Of a stretch of DNA of 64,000 bases, positions 50,905-60,899 are shown in pieces. The stretch's first letter is position 1. Every line of letters starts with the position of its first letter. The stretch spans positions 4,882,383 to 4,946,382 of the forward strand of contig ML682003.1 of the NCBI GenBank assembly GCA_007922195.1, given 5' to 3'. Under the pieces are notes generated by a model. It saw nothing but the letters and a program-made list of their open reading frames with translations. It did not search any database and had not been told where the DNA came from. The DNA comes from Podocnemis expansa (Eukaryota; Chordata; Testudines; Podocnemididae). The translations under genes and the position numbers were made by a program.

Positions 50905-52330
50905 AAGCAAGGAGTCCCATGGCACTTTTAAAGACTAACAAATTTATTTATCACATGAGCTTTTGTGGGAGAAAATTCCACTTTGTCAGATGCTTTGAAG
51001 ATGGGGGAACTTATAGAATGGGAGGAAAGTAAATTCAGGGAAGTGTCAGTCATGGGATCAGGTCAGACTGTGACAGCAAATTAAAGCAGTTGTTCAGATC
51101 CAAACACTGGGGAACATCACATGGAGGAAGGTGAGGTCAAACATCTGTTGTAATGAGAAAAAAATCAACATCCCTATTTAATCCTATGGCAATGGTATCA
51201 AATCTGCATATGAATTCCAGTTCTGCTGTTTCTCTTTGGGTGTGTTCACACAGCATTCTTATTTCGAAACAACAAGGTTGTTTCGAAATAAGAAACGCCA
51301 TGGCCACACGATGCATGGCCATTTCGAAACAAGCAAACCGCTTGTTTCGAAATGGCGGCCGTTCTTTCAAAATGGCTTAAACCTGCTTTTGTTTCGAAAC
51401 AGCGTTGTTTCGAAACGACTCATTTTGAAACAACGCCAGCGGGACATGCTGTTTCGAAACAACATTTGACCCTTCCTCCCAGGGTGCTAAGCACCCTGGG
51501 AGGAAGGACCGCTCCCTCAGCACCCTGGCTAGGGAACCCTCGGCACCCTGGCCAGGGTGCTGAGGGGTGTCCCCTGGCCGGCAGAGGGGGACTGCAGGCA
51601 CCGGTGGAGAACAGCGAACCAAGCGCTGCAGCGGTGGGCTGAGCCGGGCGTCCCTGACCCCGCTGCGGGCTTTGGGGGCAGCCCGGGCAGGGGGGTGCAG
51701 CGCCCAGCTGCGCTGCTCTCCGCTGGTGCCTGCAGTCCCCTGCAGACACCCGCGGGGTGAGGCGTGCGGCTGCGCTTTGCCCTGCGGGTGCCTGCAGTCC
51801 CCTCCCCAAGCAAAATATCATGTCCACACTGTGGACATGCTATTTCGCTCCCTTATTTCAAAGACACTTTTTTTCTCTTTCGAAATAAGGTGTTTCGAAA
51901 TAATCCTTTATTTTGAAACAGCCTGTTTTGAAACGTCTTGTTTCGAAACAAGCCCTCTGTGTGTGAACATAGCCTTTGACGCTTCCATTTGTTAGCCATT
52001 TGTTTGAGCACAGCTATTAAAAAGTCATCAGTGAGTGAGCTTGGTGGTTGAAATGTTCCCCTATTGGTTTTTGAATGTTGTGATTTCTGGACTTGTGTCT
52101 ATTGATTATTTTTGCAGAGACTGTCCTGTTTGTCCAATGTTTAAGGGAGAGGGGCATTTCTGGCAAGTGATGGTATAAACCACGATGGTAGACAAGAAAG
52201 TGAATGAGCCCTTGATAGTGTAGCTGGTTTGATTAGGTCCTGTGATGGTGTCTTTTGTACAGATATGTGGGCAAAGCTGGCAGCGTGGTTTGTTGCAGGG
52301 ATATGTGCCTGCTTTAATGGTTGTTGTTAG
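50905..52330 (-). mobile_element. Penelope-like element, minus strand, split by a DNA element
   Basis: Minus-strand translation gives Penelope endonuclease text on both sides of an insertion (ELEFICRFDTIAIGLNRDVD at one side and the IVVYTITCQKCPSPLNIGQT class at the other). The tail on the plus strand is CAAGGAGTCCCATGGCACTTTTAAAGACTAACAAATT. The host reads continuously if 51238-51974 is removed, so the DNA element went in later. It carries stops and is dead. Confidence 0.75.
51238..51974. mobile_element. TTTCGAAA-rich foldback DNA element, Harbinger-like (737 bp)
   Basis: The terminal repeats are GGGTGTGTTCACAC and, inverted, GGCTATGTTCACAC. TTT on each side (51235-51237 and 51975-51977) is a 3-bp target duplication. 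About ten exact TTTCGAAA palindromes sit in the two flanks. A GC-rich core (about 51480-51800) includes a strong hairpin CCTCCCAGGGTGC/GCACCCTGGGAGG. It has no transposase. Harbinger-type assignment rests on the 3-bp duplication and GG-starting ends only. Confidence 0.65.
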
Positions 52331-53984
52331 GTCTGTAGTTCCACACCCGGAGCCCCAAGGGCTGTTGAGCTCCCAGTGGGGACCCTGAGTGGCAGTGAGT
52401 GGCTGGGGCAGATGGGCTGATTCTGCGCATTCCTTGTTGAAAATCCTTACAGACTGAATTCTAGGTCTCCTGGGGTTTTCTGTGAGAGTTTAGGGGTTTC
52501 GTAGGCACTGGAAAAGGGCATTGAAGTAACTCTAGCCCACCTAAAGGTTACATTAAGTTTTCCCAGGCATCTTAGGGAATCAAGTGGATTTAGTTGTTTG
52601 TGAAGGGGATGTGTTTAATTTTCCTGTGTTTTTGGGAAACAGGTTTCTGAGAGTTCCAGTGGATTTATTTTGGCACGATGTACAAGCCATTGGATATATG
52701 TGAACCCAGCCCTTATTGTGCTGTTATCCATAAAGTACACAGGTTACTACAAAGGGGACACAGATTGTATTCAAATTGGGCAAACTTGCCTCTTCCTGAG
52801 AAGTATGGATCATATCCTCATTCTCCCACATCAGTTTGCAGAGCAGTAATCAGTCACTGCACCGCCCATTGGGAACTGATTCAAACCATTTGGACTGTAC
52901 TTCCCAAGTGCATTCACCCACAGACAGTGGCAGTATCCAATACGACAGCTGGATCTGTTGAGCTCACTGGAGGTAAACTGAATCCCACACGTCCCACCAA
53001 ACCGGTGACTGCGAGGTGACCAGGTGAGCTGCAAAGTTCCTCTACATATTTGGGCCAGCTGACAAGCTGATTTTATGCCTCCCTTTTTTTCAGCCACATG
53101 AGGACATGATCCTTCTAATGTGACCCCTTCCCAGAGGACGCACACCGAGCTAGCCATTCAGTGAGGGTGAAATTCACCCAGTGCCAGGAGCCAGGACACA
53201 GTCAGCCTCCACCTGCGCACACGGGAATTTCTCTCTGAGAGATGTAGTGGGACAAGGTCCAGGCAGGATTTTCTGACTGGTTAGCCTGGCTCTTGGTCAG
53301 AGACTTTGTGCCCTCTCCAGGGATCAGTGCAAGTTTGCAAGTCCTTGCAGTGATGCCAGGAAGCTGTTCAACATGGAGCAGGGTTTATTAGTCTCCTGGA
53401 ACCCAGCATGGGGAGTCCTTAGATGGGCAGGGAGAAGCAAAGAAAAGGCACAGTCCTTCCTGGCCAAGCCAGGGCTCTTTTGAGTCATGCGGCTGAAGGA
53501 ACCACCTTGTATCTTCTCTCTCTGTTCCTTTGTGTCTCAGTCCCCAGTGACAGATCCTGTTTCTCCCTTGGCCAGTTCTTCTCCGAGCCCCCAGCCACCT
53601 CCTGGACCATTGTCTTCCTGTGCAGAGCCCTGCTGAGGTCTCATGTTCCACCTCCTGGAGCATCCTGTGCATGGGTGTCAACTGCTCAGTCCAGGGGGTG
53701 GGGGGTGTTCCCATTGTCTTCTCAGCTCTTCCATTGCTCTGGGTTGGCTGCAGTCAGTCCTTGATCAACCCAGCCCAGAGAGTGAGTGACCCAGCAGCCT
53801 GTCTCCTGCTCTGCCCCAGAGCAGGTTTTAACTCTTCTGTGCCCTTGGGTGGTGATCCCTAGCTGAGTAATTGCTGCCATGCCTCCCATTCATAGAACTA
53901 GGACAGAGACTGCCATTCTTGTCACATCACGTCCCACACCTTTTATTCAAAGAAAGAAAAATTCAGGCACAAACTACATTAGAG

Positions 53985-54060
53985 GGTTGCAGCTCACAAA
54001 AGCTTATGCACAAAGAAATGTGTTACTCTTTAAGGTGCCCCAGGACTCTCATTGTATTTG
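53985..54060 (+). mobile_element. Penelope-like tail fragment
   Basis: TTGCAGCTCACAAAAGCTTATGCACAAAG and CTCTTTAAGGTGCCCCAGGACTCTC are the conserved tail text of a Penelope subfamily. Confidence 0.6.
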
Positions 54061-54462
54061 AATACTTTGTTATACAATTAATTAACACTTTCCTCAGTTA
54101 TTCTTCATTACCATAGTGTTCTTCATTGGCAGAAATCTTAATCATGCCCTACATGGCATCATGCAAACCCCAAATCCATATCATTAAGGTATTTTAGGGA
54201 GCAGAAGCTCAAAGAGCATTAAACTGATTGTTAAAGACACTTGAAATTTTCATATTTATTTCACCCCAGAAGACAGCCACTGGGTAGAGTTAAGGCTGAT
54301 TGGGTTCCTTAACTGTGCATTTTTGTACTTTAAGCTTTTCTTACTTCATACTTACAGTATGTTTGGGTTTTCTTACCTTTAACCCTCTCTGTGATTTTTT
54401 TTTTTTTTTTAGGTCTGTTTTTTGCATCACTACAAGAGCTCTGCAATGCACTTTACCCAAAT

Positions 54463-56025
54463 CAGTGGTTCTCAAAAAGGTACACAGGTACCGCTGGGGG
54501 TACATGGAGATCTTCCAAAAGTTCATCAGTTCAATTAGATATTTGCCCAGTTTTACAACAGACTACATGAAAGTGCTAGCGAAGTCAGTACATCCTAAAA
54601 TTTCATACAGATAATTACTTGCTTATATTGTTCATTGTACTCTATGCTGAAATGTAAGTACAATTTATAATGTATGATGGCTATGTCAACACACAGCTCA
54701 TTGTTTTGAAATAAGTTATTTTGAAACAAGTCATTTAGAAATAAAGCCCTTATTTTGAAACATGTTAGATCGAAATAAGAAAATGTGCAATCGAAATAAG
54801 GGAAAAGCCCCAATCGAAATAGCATGTCCAAACACAGGACTTGCTATTCCTATTTAGGAGAGGGGCATGATGGGTGGTGTGGCAACATGACCCCCAGCAG
54901 GGCCATGTTGCCAACCAATCCCCTACCACTGGCTCTCCAGAGCCAGTGGCAGGGAAAAAATGTGTGTGGGGGGAGAGGAATATGGGGAGGCCCCTCTTCC
55001 CCTGGCTTCCCCCGCTGCCCCTTTGTCCTACCGCCCTAAGCGGGGGCATGGATCACCTAGCCCCCTGCTACCCCCTTTCCCCACCCCAGCCTCAAGGCAG
55101 GGGCAGGGGGCTAGGAGCCCCATGGGGCTGGGAGCTGCCTGTGGCAGACAGCAAGCAGATCCCAGCCTGCTAAATTTCAGAGCCTGTGAGGGGCTGGGAA
55201 CCGGCCCCCCCACCTCGCCGCTCACACATGGCCAGGGGATCCCCAGCCTGCACCTCCCCTGGCCTCTTCCACGTGGCCAGGGGCTGGGGGAGCAGGGCGC
55301 CCTGAGCACAGCAGCCAGCCAAGCTGGCTGGGGTCCCCACCACCCCCCTGCACCCAACAAGGGGGAGCAGCGGGTTTCTCCACTGCTTTCCCTTGCTGGG
55401 GGCAGAAGAGAGGCGGGCGCCCCAGCCGGCTTCGCCTGCCGCTTCCTCTTGCCAGGGGCAGGCGAGGCGAAGTGGGCTGAGGCCCCCGACCCTCCCTGCT
55501 CCCGGCAAGGGGAAGTGACGGGGGGAAGCCGGCTGGGGGGGGGCTGCCCCCCTGCACCTCTGCTCAGCACTCTGGCTGGGGGTGTGTGTGCATGGCACCC
55601 TGGGAGGTAGGTCAGACTCCTTATTTAGAAACAACAGTTGTTTCGAAATAACGTGTCCCAATGGCATTATTTCAAAACAACCGGTTTTGAAATAACTGCC
55701 ATTTCAGAACAAAAGCGGTTTAAGCTGTTTTGAAATGACGGCTCTTATTTTGAAATGACGAGCTCCGTTGTTTCAAAATAAGAAAACATCGTGTGGACCA
55801 AAACTTTATTTTGAAATAACCAGTGTTATTTCGAAATAAAAAAGATGTGTGGCCATACCCGATGAATGAGAATGCCAGCCATTTCTAAGTAACAGGGTGC
55901 TATGACTTTTTTTTTTATGCCTGATTTTCCAAGCACATAGTTTAAGTGACATGAAACTTGGGGGTACCCAAGGCAAATCAGCCTCCTGGAAGGGATACAG
56001 TAGCCAAGAAATTTGAGAGCCTCTA
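54463..56025. mobile_element. hAT-like element hosting a nested foldback element
   Basis: The left end CAGTGGTTCTCAAAAAGG and the right end TTTGAGAGCCTCTA are degraded hAT termini. The flanks ACCCAAAT (54455-54462) and ATCTAAGT (56026-56033) agree at five of eight positions, and the three differences are transitions. The family resembles the element at 3011-3635. Most of its length is the insert at 54679-55860. Confidence 0.6.
54679..55860. mobile_element. TTTCGAAA-type foldback DNA element, second copy (1182 bp)
   Basis: The ends are GGCTATGTCAACACACA and, inverted, GGGTATGGCCACACATC. GAT on both sides (54676-54678 and 55861-55863) is a 3-bp duplication. The flanks carry many TTTTGAAATAA and TTTCGAAATAA motifs. 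The core (about 55000-55610) is GC-rich and open on both strands without coding signal. It is a relative of 51238-51974 with a longer core. Confidence 0.65.
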
Positions 56026-56319
56026 ATCTAAGTGACCAATACGCACTGTGACCTGAACTTGGTATCTGTGATTCTCCTAACAGGTGAATTTCCAGACAAA
56101 CTGGAAATAGTTTGATAAATTTTCTCCATTCTAACTTTCAAATGATATTTGGCTGAACTGTCTATGTCCATCCAAAATTTGATTAGCATACAAAGCCTGA
56201 CTGCCAGATGGATAAAGAGCTGGATTAAAGGATCTGGCCACCCTGAGATATTCACAGGACCGGTTACTTTTGGTCCCCAAAAGTTCAGTAGAAGCTAATC
56301 AGACGATATCCTCATAAAC

Positions 56320-56465
56320 ACAGTAGAATGGTCTAGTAGGCAGAGCAGGAGACTAGACTTCAAGGTGCCATGAACCTAGTCACTGCCCCTTCCCTCCTTC
56401 AGGATCCTATGCAAGGTGGTGGCCCCCTGTGTCTCAGTTTCTCTCTCTCTAAAGTGAGGACCATT
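56320..56465 (+). mobile_element. tRNA-type SINE just upstream of the lectin gene
   Basis: GTCTAGTAGGCAGAGCAGGAGACTAGACTTCAAG is a degraded tRNA-like head, followed by CTGTGTCTCAGTTTCTCTC and TCTAAAGTGAGGACC as its body. It ends about 95 bases before the start ATG of the lectin, so the lectin promoter may include or abut this SINE. Confidence 0.55.
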
Positions 56466-56558
56466 GGGTGTGTGTGAAGTGCTCCTCTGAAACGTGCTGT
56501 GGCCTTAGTTTCTTCTCAATAAACCATTCATGTGATCTCCTGTGTCGATAGCACGAGG

Positions 56559-56643
56559 ATGGAGGTTCTCTGGCGTCCGTTGCTGATGATCGGGATTCTT
56601 GCAGGGACAGGGCTGCCTCAGGGCTGCACCCCACCACCAGGGG
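56559..56643 (+). CDS. Fucolectin-like exon 1, signal peptide
   Basis: It encodes 28 residues with a charged start, a hydrophobic core (LLMIGILAGTGL) and a likely cleavage near the PQG/CTPP region. The donor is GTAAGG in phase 1. An in-frame upstream ATG at 56532 would add nine residues, but the downstream ATG has a G at -3 and gives a better signal peptide. Confidence 0.8.
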
Positions 56644-58091
56644 GTAAGGAACTGACACAGTTTGAATGGAAACTTCTCTTTTATGTTATACTCCCATTGC
56701 GCCATCCCTCCTCCCCAACCTCAGCCTAGTGAGACACCAGAGACCCTGCAAGACTCTTCCTTTCCCACTGCTGACTTGGGCATGAGGAGAAGCTGGGAGA
56801 GGCTCCATCTGAACATTGTCCCCCATCCCTGCCTTGGGGAGCAGCTTTGGCTGGGTGTGGGACATGGGGGGCAGAGAGAGACTCTGTCTGGGCTAAGACC
56901 CCAGCGCTGACCTGTTGTCACTCCTGTCCCTGGGGCCATGGCTCCCAGTGTGGACCTGGCTCTCCTACAGTGGCTGGTTTGTGTGTGACTGCTGGGAAGA
57001 GGTCCTCTACAGCCTCCTAGGAATGGCCACATCTTACCTCCCTTCTTCTCACCTCTGATTTCAGCTCAGAACTTGGCTCTGAGGCGCCCGGCCACTCAGT
57101 CCTCTACATACTCAACTGGTGTGGCTGGGAATGCTGTGGATGGCCAACGCAATGGGATGTGGGAACAAGGCTCCTGCAGCGTCACCCTGCCCACACAAGA
57201 GCCGTGGTGGACCGTGGACCTGGGAAGCCGGCATTCCATCTCTGCGGTCATTGTGAAGAATAGGGAGGACTGCTGTGGAAGGAGAATCCAAGGGGCCCAG
57301 ATCCGAGTGGGAGACTCCCTGGTGAACCATGGCAAGGAGAACCCCATGTGAGTTGCTTTCCCAGGTCCTGAAGTAATCAACATGTCATTGAGCACAGGGA
57401 CCATGGCCGGGCAATGCCAGGAAGGGCCAGTCTCTCAAGGCCATGGTCTGTTCTCTCTGCCCTCACAGCTGCTCCTTGCAGAGAAGCACCCCATCCAAGA
57501 CAATAGGAGTTGATTTTCCTGGGATCCATAGATTTCTAAGGTCGGAAAGGATCTTTCCAGTCCTGTAGCCTGACCCTCTGTATTACACTAGTGAGAAAAT
57601 CTCAGCGCGACTCCATCCTCAGCTCATACCTTCAGTGTGAGCAGTGGTGTATCTGCTAGACATCCAGTCTAGATCTAAAGTCTCCAGCAAAGCAGAATCC
57701 ATTGTGTCCCTATGATCTGCTGCAGCAATTAATGACCCAGATAATAACAGGTCATTTCTAGAATGAACTCGGCTGTGAGTGGCAGGGATGCTCTGTCTCT
57801 TACAAGCTGTTATTCACACTGTACTTTGGCTTCTGCAGGCTCTGATTTAAAGGATCGAGTCATCAATCCTGCTTCCCACTCATCTGTGCTCTCTGATCTC
57901 AACCTTTGCATTTGTCTTCTGCTCTTTGCAGCTGTGGGACCATCACCGATAGAGTAGAAGGATCCCTCAGCACCATCTGCTGCAATGGCCTAGAGGGGCG
58001 CTACGTCACTGTCACCATCCCAGGCAGGGCAGAGTATCTTACCCTGTGCGAGGTTGAGGTCTACGGCACCCACCAAGGGGATAAGTGCTAG
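56559..58091 (+). CDS. Secreted fucolectin-like F5/8 type C lectin
   Basis: Exons are 56559-56643, 57065-57347 and 57932-58091. Phases join to 528 nt, that is 175 residues plus TAG. Exon 1 encodes a signal peptide (MEVLWRPLLMIGILAGTG). The rest is one discoidin-like fucolectin domain: NLALRRPATQSSTY, AVDGQRNGMW, WWTVDLGSRHSISAVIV, NREDCCGRR, then GLEGRYVTVTIPGR and LTLCEVEVYG. Eel-agglutinin-type lectins bind fucose through a His and two Arg around a vicinal Cys pair. Here the R-X-D-C-C-X2-R motif and the vicinal cysteines are present, but no His lies at the usual place about 25 residues before it. The product is probably an extracellular, innate-defence-type lectin with possibly altered sugar specificity. 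Nothing in the sequence breaks the gene. Confidence 0.88.
57065..57347 (+). CDS. Fucolectin-like exon 2, core lectin domain
   Basis: It encodes most of the beta-sandwich: AQNLALRRPATQSS, AVDGQRNG (calcium-loop region), PWWTVDLGS and the RXDCC ligand motif. The acceptor is TGATTTCAG and the donor GTGAGT, entering in phase 1 and leaving in phase 2. Confidence 0.9.
57535..57745 (-). mobile_element. CR1-like 3' end fragment in the lectin intron
   Basis: On the plus strand it starts ATAGATTTCTAAGGTCGGAAAGGATC and TAGCCTGACCCTCTGTATTACAC, and continues with GACATCCAGTCTAGATCTAAAG, a reverse-complemented LINE 3' end seen widely in turtles. It is intronic. Confidence 0.55.
57932..58091 (+). CDS. Fucolectin-like exon 3, C-terminal lectin strands
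   Basis: It encodes CGTITDRVEGSLSTICCNG, GRYVTVTIPGR, YLTLCEVEVYG and a short charged tail, and ends at TAG 58089-58091. The acceptor is CTTTGCAG, entering in phase 2. Confidence 0.9.
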
Positions 58092-58195
58092 GAGGTGGGA
58101 GTGACATAGTCCATGGCGAGGGGAAGTGCCGTCTCCCTGTGCTGGGGAAGAAGAAGGAGAAGCAGGGGTTGGTGTGGGGCAATCCTCTGTTCCCT

Positions 58196-58201
58196 AATAA
58201 A
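58196..58201 (+). terminator. Fucolectin-like gene polyadenylation signal
   Basis: AATAAA lies about 105 bases after the stop, giving a short 3'UTR. The solo LTR begins about 125 bases further on, so the normal 3' end lies just outside the LTR. Confidence 0.7.
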
Positions 58202-58325
58202 CTCCACTGGTAGCTGCCTCCATCTCTCCTGTCATTTGTCCCCATTCTGCACTGTTCTGGCCATACCTGCCATCGCCTTCCCTGCTCCTACAGACACTGG
58301 TTCTTGTCCTACAGGACCACACCTG

Positions 58326-59103
58326 TGTCAAGGCTGTTTCCCCACTCCGGCACTCTAAGTGCAGAAGGAGGGTACTTGCAAAAGGCCTTACAATCCACTG
58401 GCCTCAAAGACTCGTCTTAAAACTCTCCAAGGCTACCAATTTCCTGGTCTTGGAGTGGTATTGCTGCCACCACCCAAATGCAAAAACCCCTTGAAAACCC
58501 AAGAAGGCGCACTTGGGAATTCCTTCCAGTGAGGTACCCTCTGTCTCTTTTATTCCTCCCTCAGGAGAGTGATCAAACCCCAGCTGGGATATCAGCTGAA
58601 AATGGGTCAGAATCCCCCTTAGTACTTGGCCATGCTGTTTGAGGCACATGCACACAAAACCTCTTTTTTCTAACTACACAGAACCAGAGCTTATTTTAAA
58701 AGGGTAAAATCTTTAATTAAAAAGAACAGATAAGAAACACAGAGCATTGCTTCTCTGGGATTTAATTTAGGTGGTTACAGGGTAGTAGGAGGGGGTGCAT
58801 GAGCTCGGCACAGAGGAATCCAAAAACAAACTAAAACAAAGAAATACCCTGACTGCATCTAGCTAAACAGTTCACGTTCTACTCATGCCTGGTCAGTTAT
58901 AGACTTGAGCCCATCTTTGGCATGGATGTTGCTGGATCCTTCATGCCCCTCTCTCTGGCCTCCTCCTGATACTTCCAAGAGCCCTGCTGCCACCAAACGG
59001 GAAACAGGCAGAGCTGCTGCTCCAATTCAAAAACCTGTTTCTATTGCCTCCCCTGGAACTCACTGACCAGAGTGCTAACCCCTTGCTCCCCAAGGTTACT
59101 ACA
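58326..59103 (-). mobile_element. Solo LTR, copy A, minus orientation (778 bp)
   Basis: On the plus strand it begins TGTCAAGGCTG and ends TTACTACA, with flanks ACCTG (58321-58325) and CCCTG (59104-59108), a 5-bp duplication with one mismatch. It is the inverted relative of 62583-63370. The 83-codon open frame on the minus strand (58404-58655) matches the one in the other copy. It starts 125 bases after the lectin poly(A) signal. Confidence 0.8.
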
Positions 59104-59109
59104 CCCTGT

Positions 59110-60155
59110 CTGCCTACCACACAGACCAGAGGTGCTCCCTGGTGCTGTGGAGTGAGGAAGAGATGGCCAGGGCCAGAGGCCATGCTTTCCTCCCTCCACT
59201 CTGCTCTGCTGCTGACATGGAGCAGTATTCATGGCTGCCCCACCTTCCCCCATTATGCAGTGGGTCTGCTTGCCGTTGTTTGGCCGATTCACTGCTGGCC
59301 ACTCCCAGCCTGAATTGACTGGATCCAGGGCCAGGGCAAGGCAGCCTCTGTTCTGGGCTGGGGCCAAAGCGGCCTGAACTGTGTGGAGCGGGTCTGCAGC
59401 AGGGCTCTGTTGCCAGAAACAGCAGCTCTGCATGGCTGCTTTCTGCCCTCTGGGGAGGCACAGCTAGCCAGGGGCAAGTGGGGCAGCCAAGAACGCTGCT
59501 CTGCATTACCAGCAGAGCAGAGCAGAGCGGAGGGAGGGCAGCGTGGCTTTCGTCCCCAGGTACTCGCCCCCCAGCACCAAAGGCTGCAGTGCAGCCACCT
59601 CTGGCCCATGCAGCAGGGGAGTGGGGGTGGTGCCGGGCCAAAACTGGGCAGCCTGGGCCATCCCAGGACTCCTATAATTTGGCCCTGGTGCTGGAGCTGG
59701 TCAGGTGCACCGCCACAGCGCCACATCCTGGAGCTGCAAGCCAACTGTTAAAGAGCTGCATGTGGCTCAAGTGCTGTCAGTTGCCGACCCCTGGTTTAGG
59801 GGCCTGGCCTCTAGAGATCCCTGCTCCCTGGGGCACAAGGTTGGAGCTGAACGTCCCTCCTACCCTGTGCATGGGGGAGCTGCAAGGCATGGGGTAGTGT
59901 GGGGCACCCAGAGGAGTGCCAATGTGGGCTTGGCCCTAGGTGCCCAGATGCCCTAGCTATGCCACTGAGGTGGAGGTCTGTAACGTCTGCTCTCTGTGAC
60001 CTGTGGGCAGTAAAGTTGAAAAATTGTGACCAATGTGGCACTGTGGCAGGGAATGAGATGTTGGGGGACAGCTGCTGGAGCACTGTAGGGGCAACATAGG
60101 TCACGCATCATCCACACTTACACTGCAGCAACATCAGGGGGGTGACCAAGGCACG
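59110..60155. other. Intergenic, GC-rich, no gene seen
   Basis: Several open frames on both strands (up to 175 codons) arise from GC-rich text and have no motifs, splice partners or consistent strand. Nothing else is recognised. Confidence 0.45.
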
Positions 60156-60159
60156 CTGC

Positions 60160-60790
60160 TATTTGAGGATGGGTTTTACTGAAGCCCTGGGGTTTTCACA
60201 TCAGCTGGAGGAGAAGGTGTGTCAGACACATGCACAATTGTATGTCGCCTTCCATCAAACAACTTTGTTGTGTCGACCAGCCTCAATAAAGCTCAATCAC
60301 TAAACTGTGTTCAATGGTGACACCTCCAGGCAAGCAGCTCTCGGAGGACCAGGAGCAGAGCTTCAAAGAGAGACTTGGACATTGCCACATCCTGATCCCA
60401 AGTGTGTGGCAATAGTCCAAAGGAGCTGTAAGACACTCTCACTGGCAGGTGGGAAGAAAGTTAGATGGACGCTTGTCAGAGTTACTGGTTTACTGTTTAT
60501 TGTCACATACGTTCTGTTGCTGTTTCTTTCCAGGTAGACTGGCAGAGTTTAAAGTTAGAAGGAGCATTAGATTATGACCTCCTGTAAACCCGAGGCTGCT
60601 AAATTTCACACAAACACCCCTGTTGGGCTTCATTACTTGAGATAAATGAGAGGATTTGAGTACTAAAGAAACTACATTGCTGAGAACTACGGGCAGAGAA
60701 CAAGAGAGACTGAGGTTTCACTGATGCCTGAGGTGCCTGGAATGGTAAGGAATTGATTTGGTGAGACACAGCCAGATGCCTGCAGCAGAT
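60160..60790. repeat. Diverged direct repeat, copy B (pair with 49255-49945)
   Basis: This is the same order of blocks as copy A, including GGGTTTTACTGAAGCCC, CATGCACAATTG, GAGAGACTTGGACATTGCC, TTACTTGAGATAAAT and ACATTGCTGAGAAC. Indels relative to copy A are obvious in the middle. Confidence 0.65.
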
Positions 60791-60899
60791 CCAGGCCCCA
60801 CAATGCAGAAGAAGGCAGAAGAACGCCTTCCAATGTGACCTAAAGGTCACCTAGAGGAGGGAAAGGTGTGACTGGTGCCCTCTCCTGAGAAGGATTTCC

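Noticed and set aside
54960..55610. Long frames on both strands (216 and 180 codons)
   Set aside because: They lie in the GC-rich core of a foldback DNA element, are open in several frames at once and show no motif.
59114..59641. A 175-codon minus-strand frame
   Set aside because: GC-rich intergenic sequence with overlapping frames on the other strand and no homology I can recognise.
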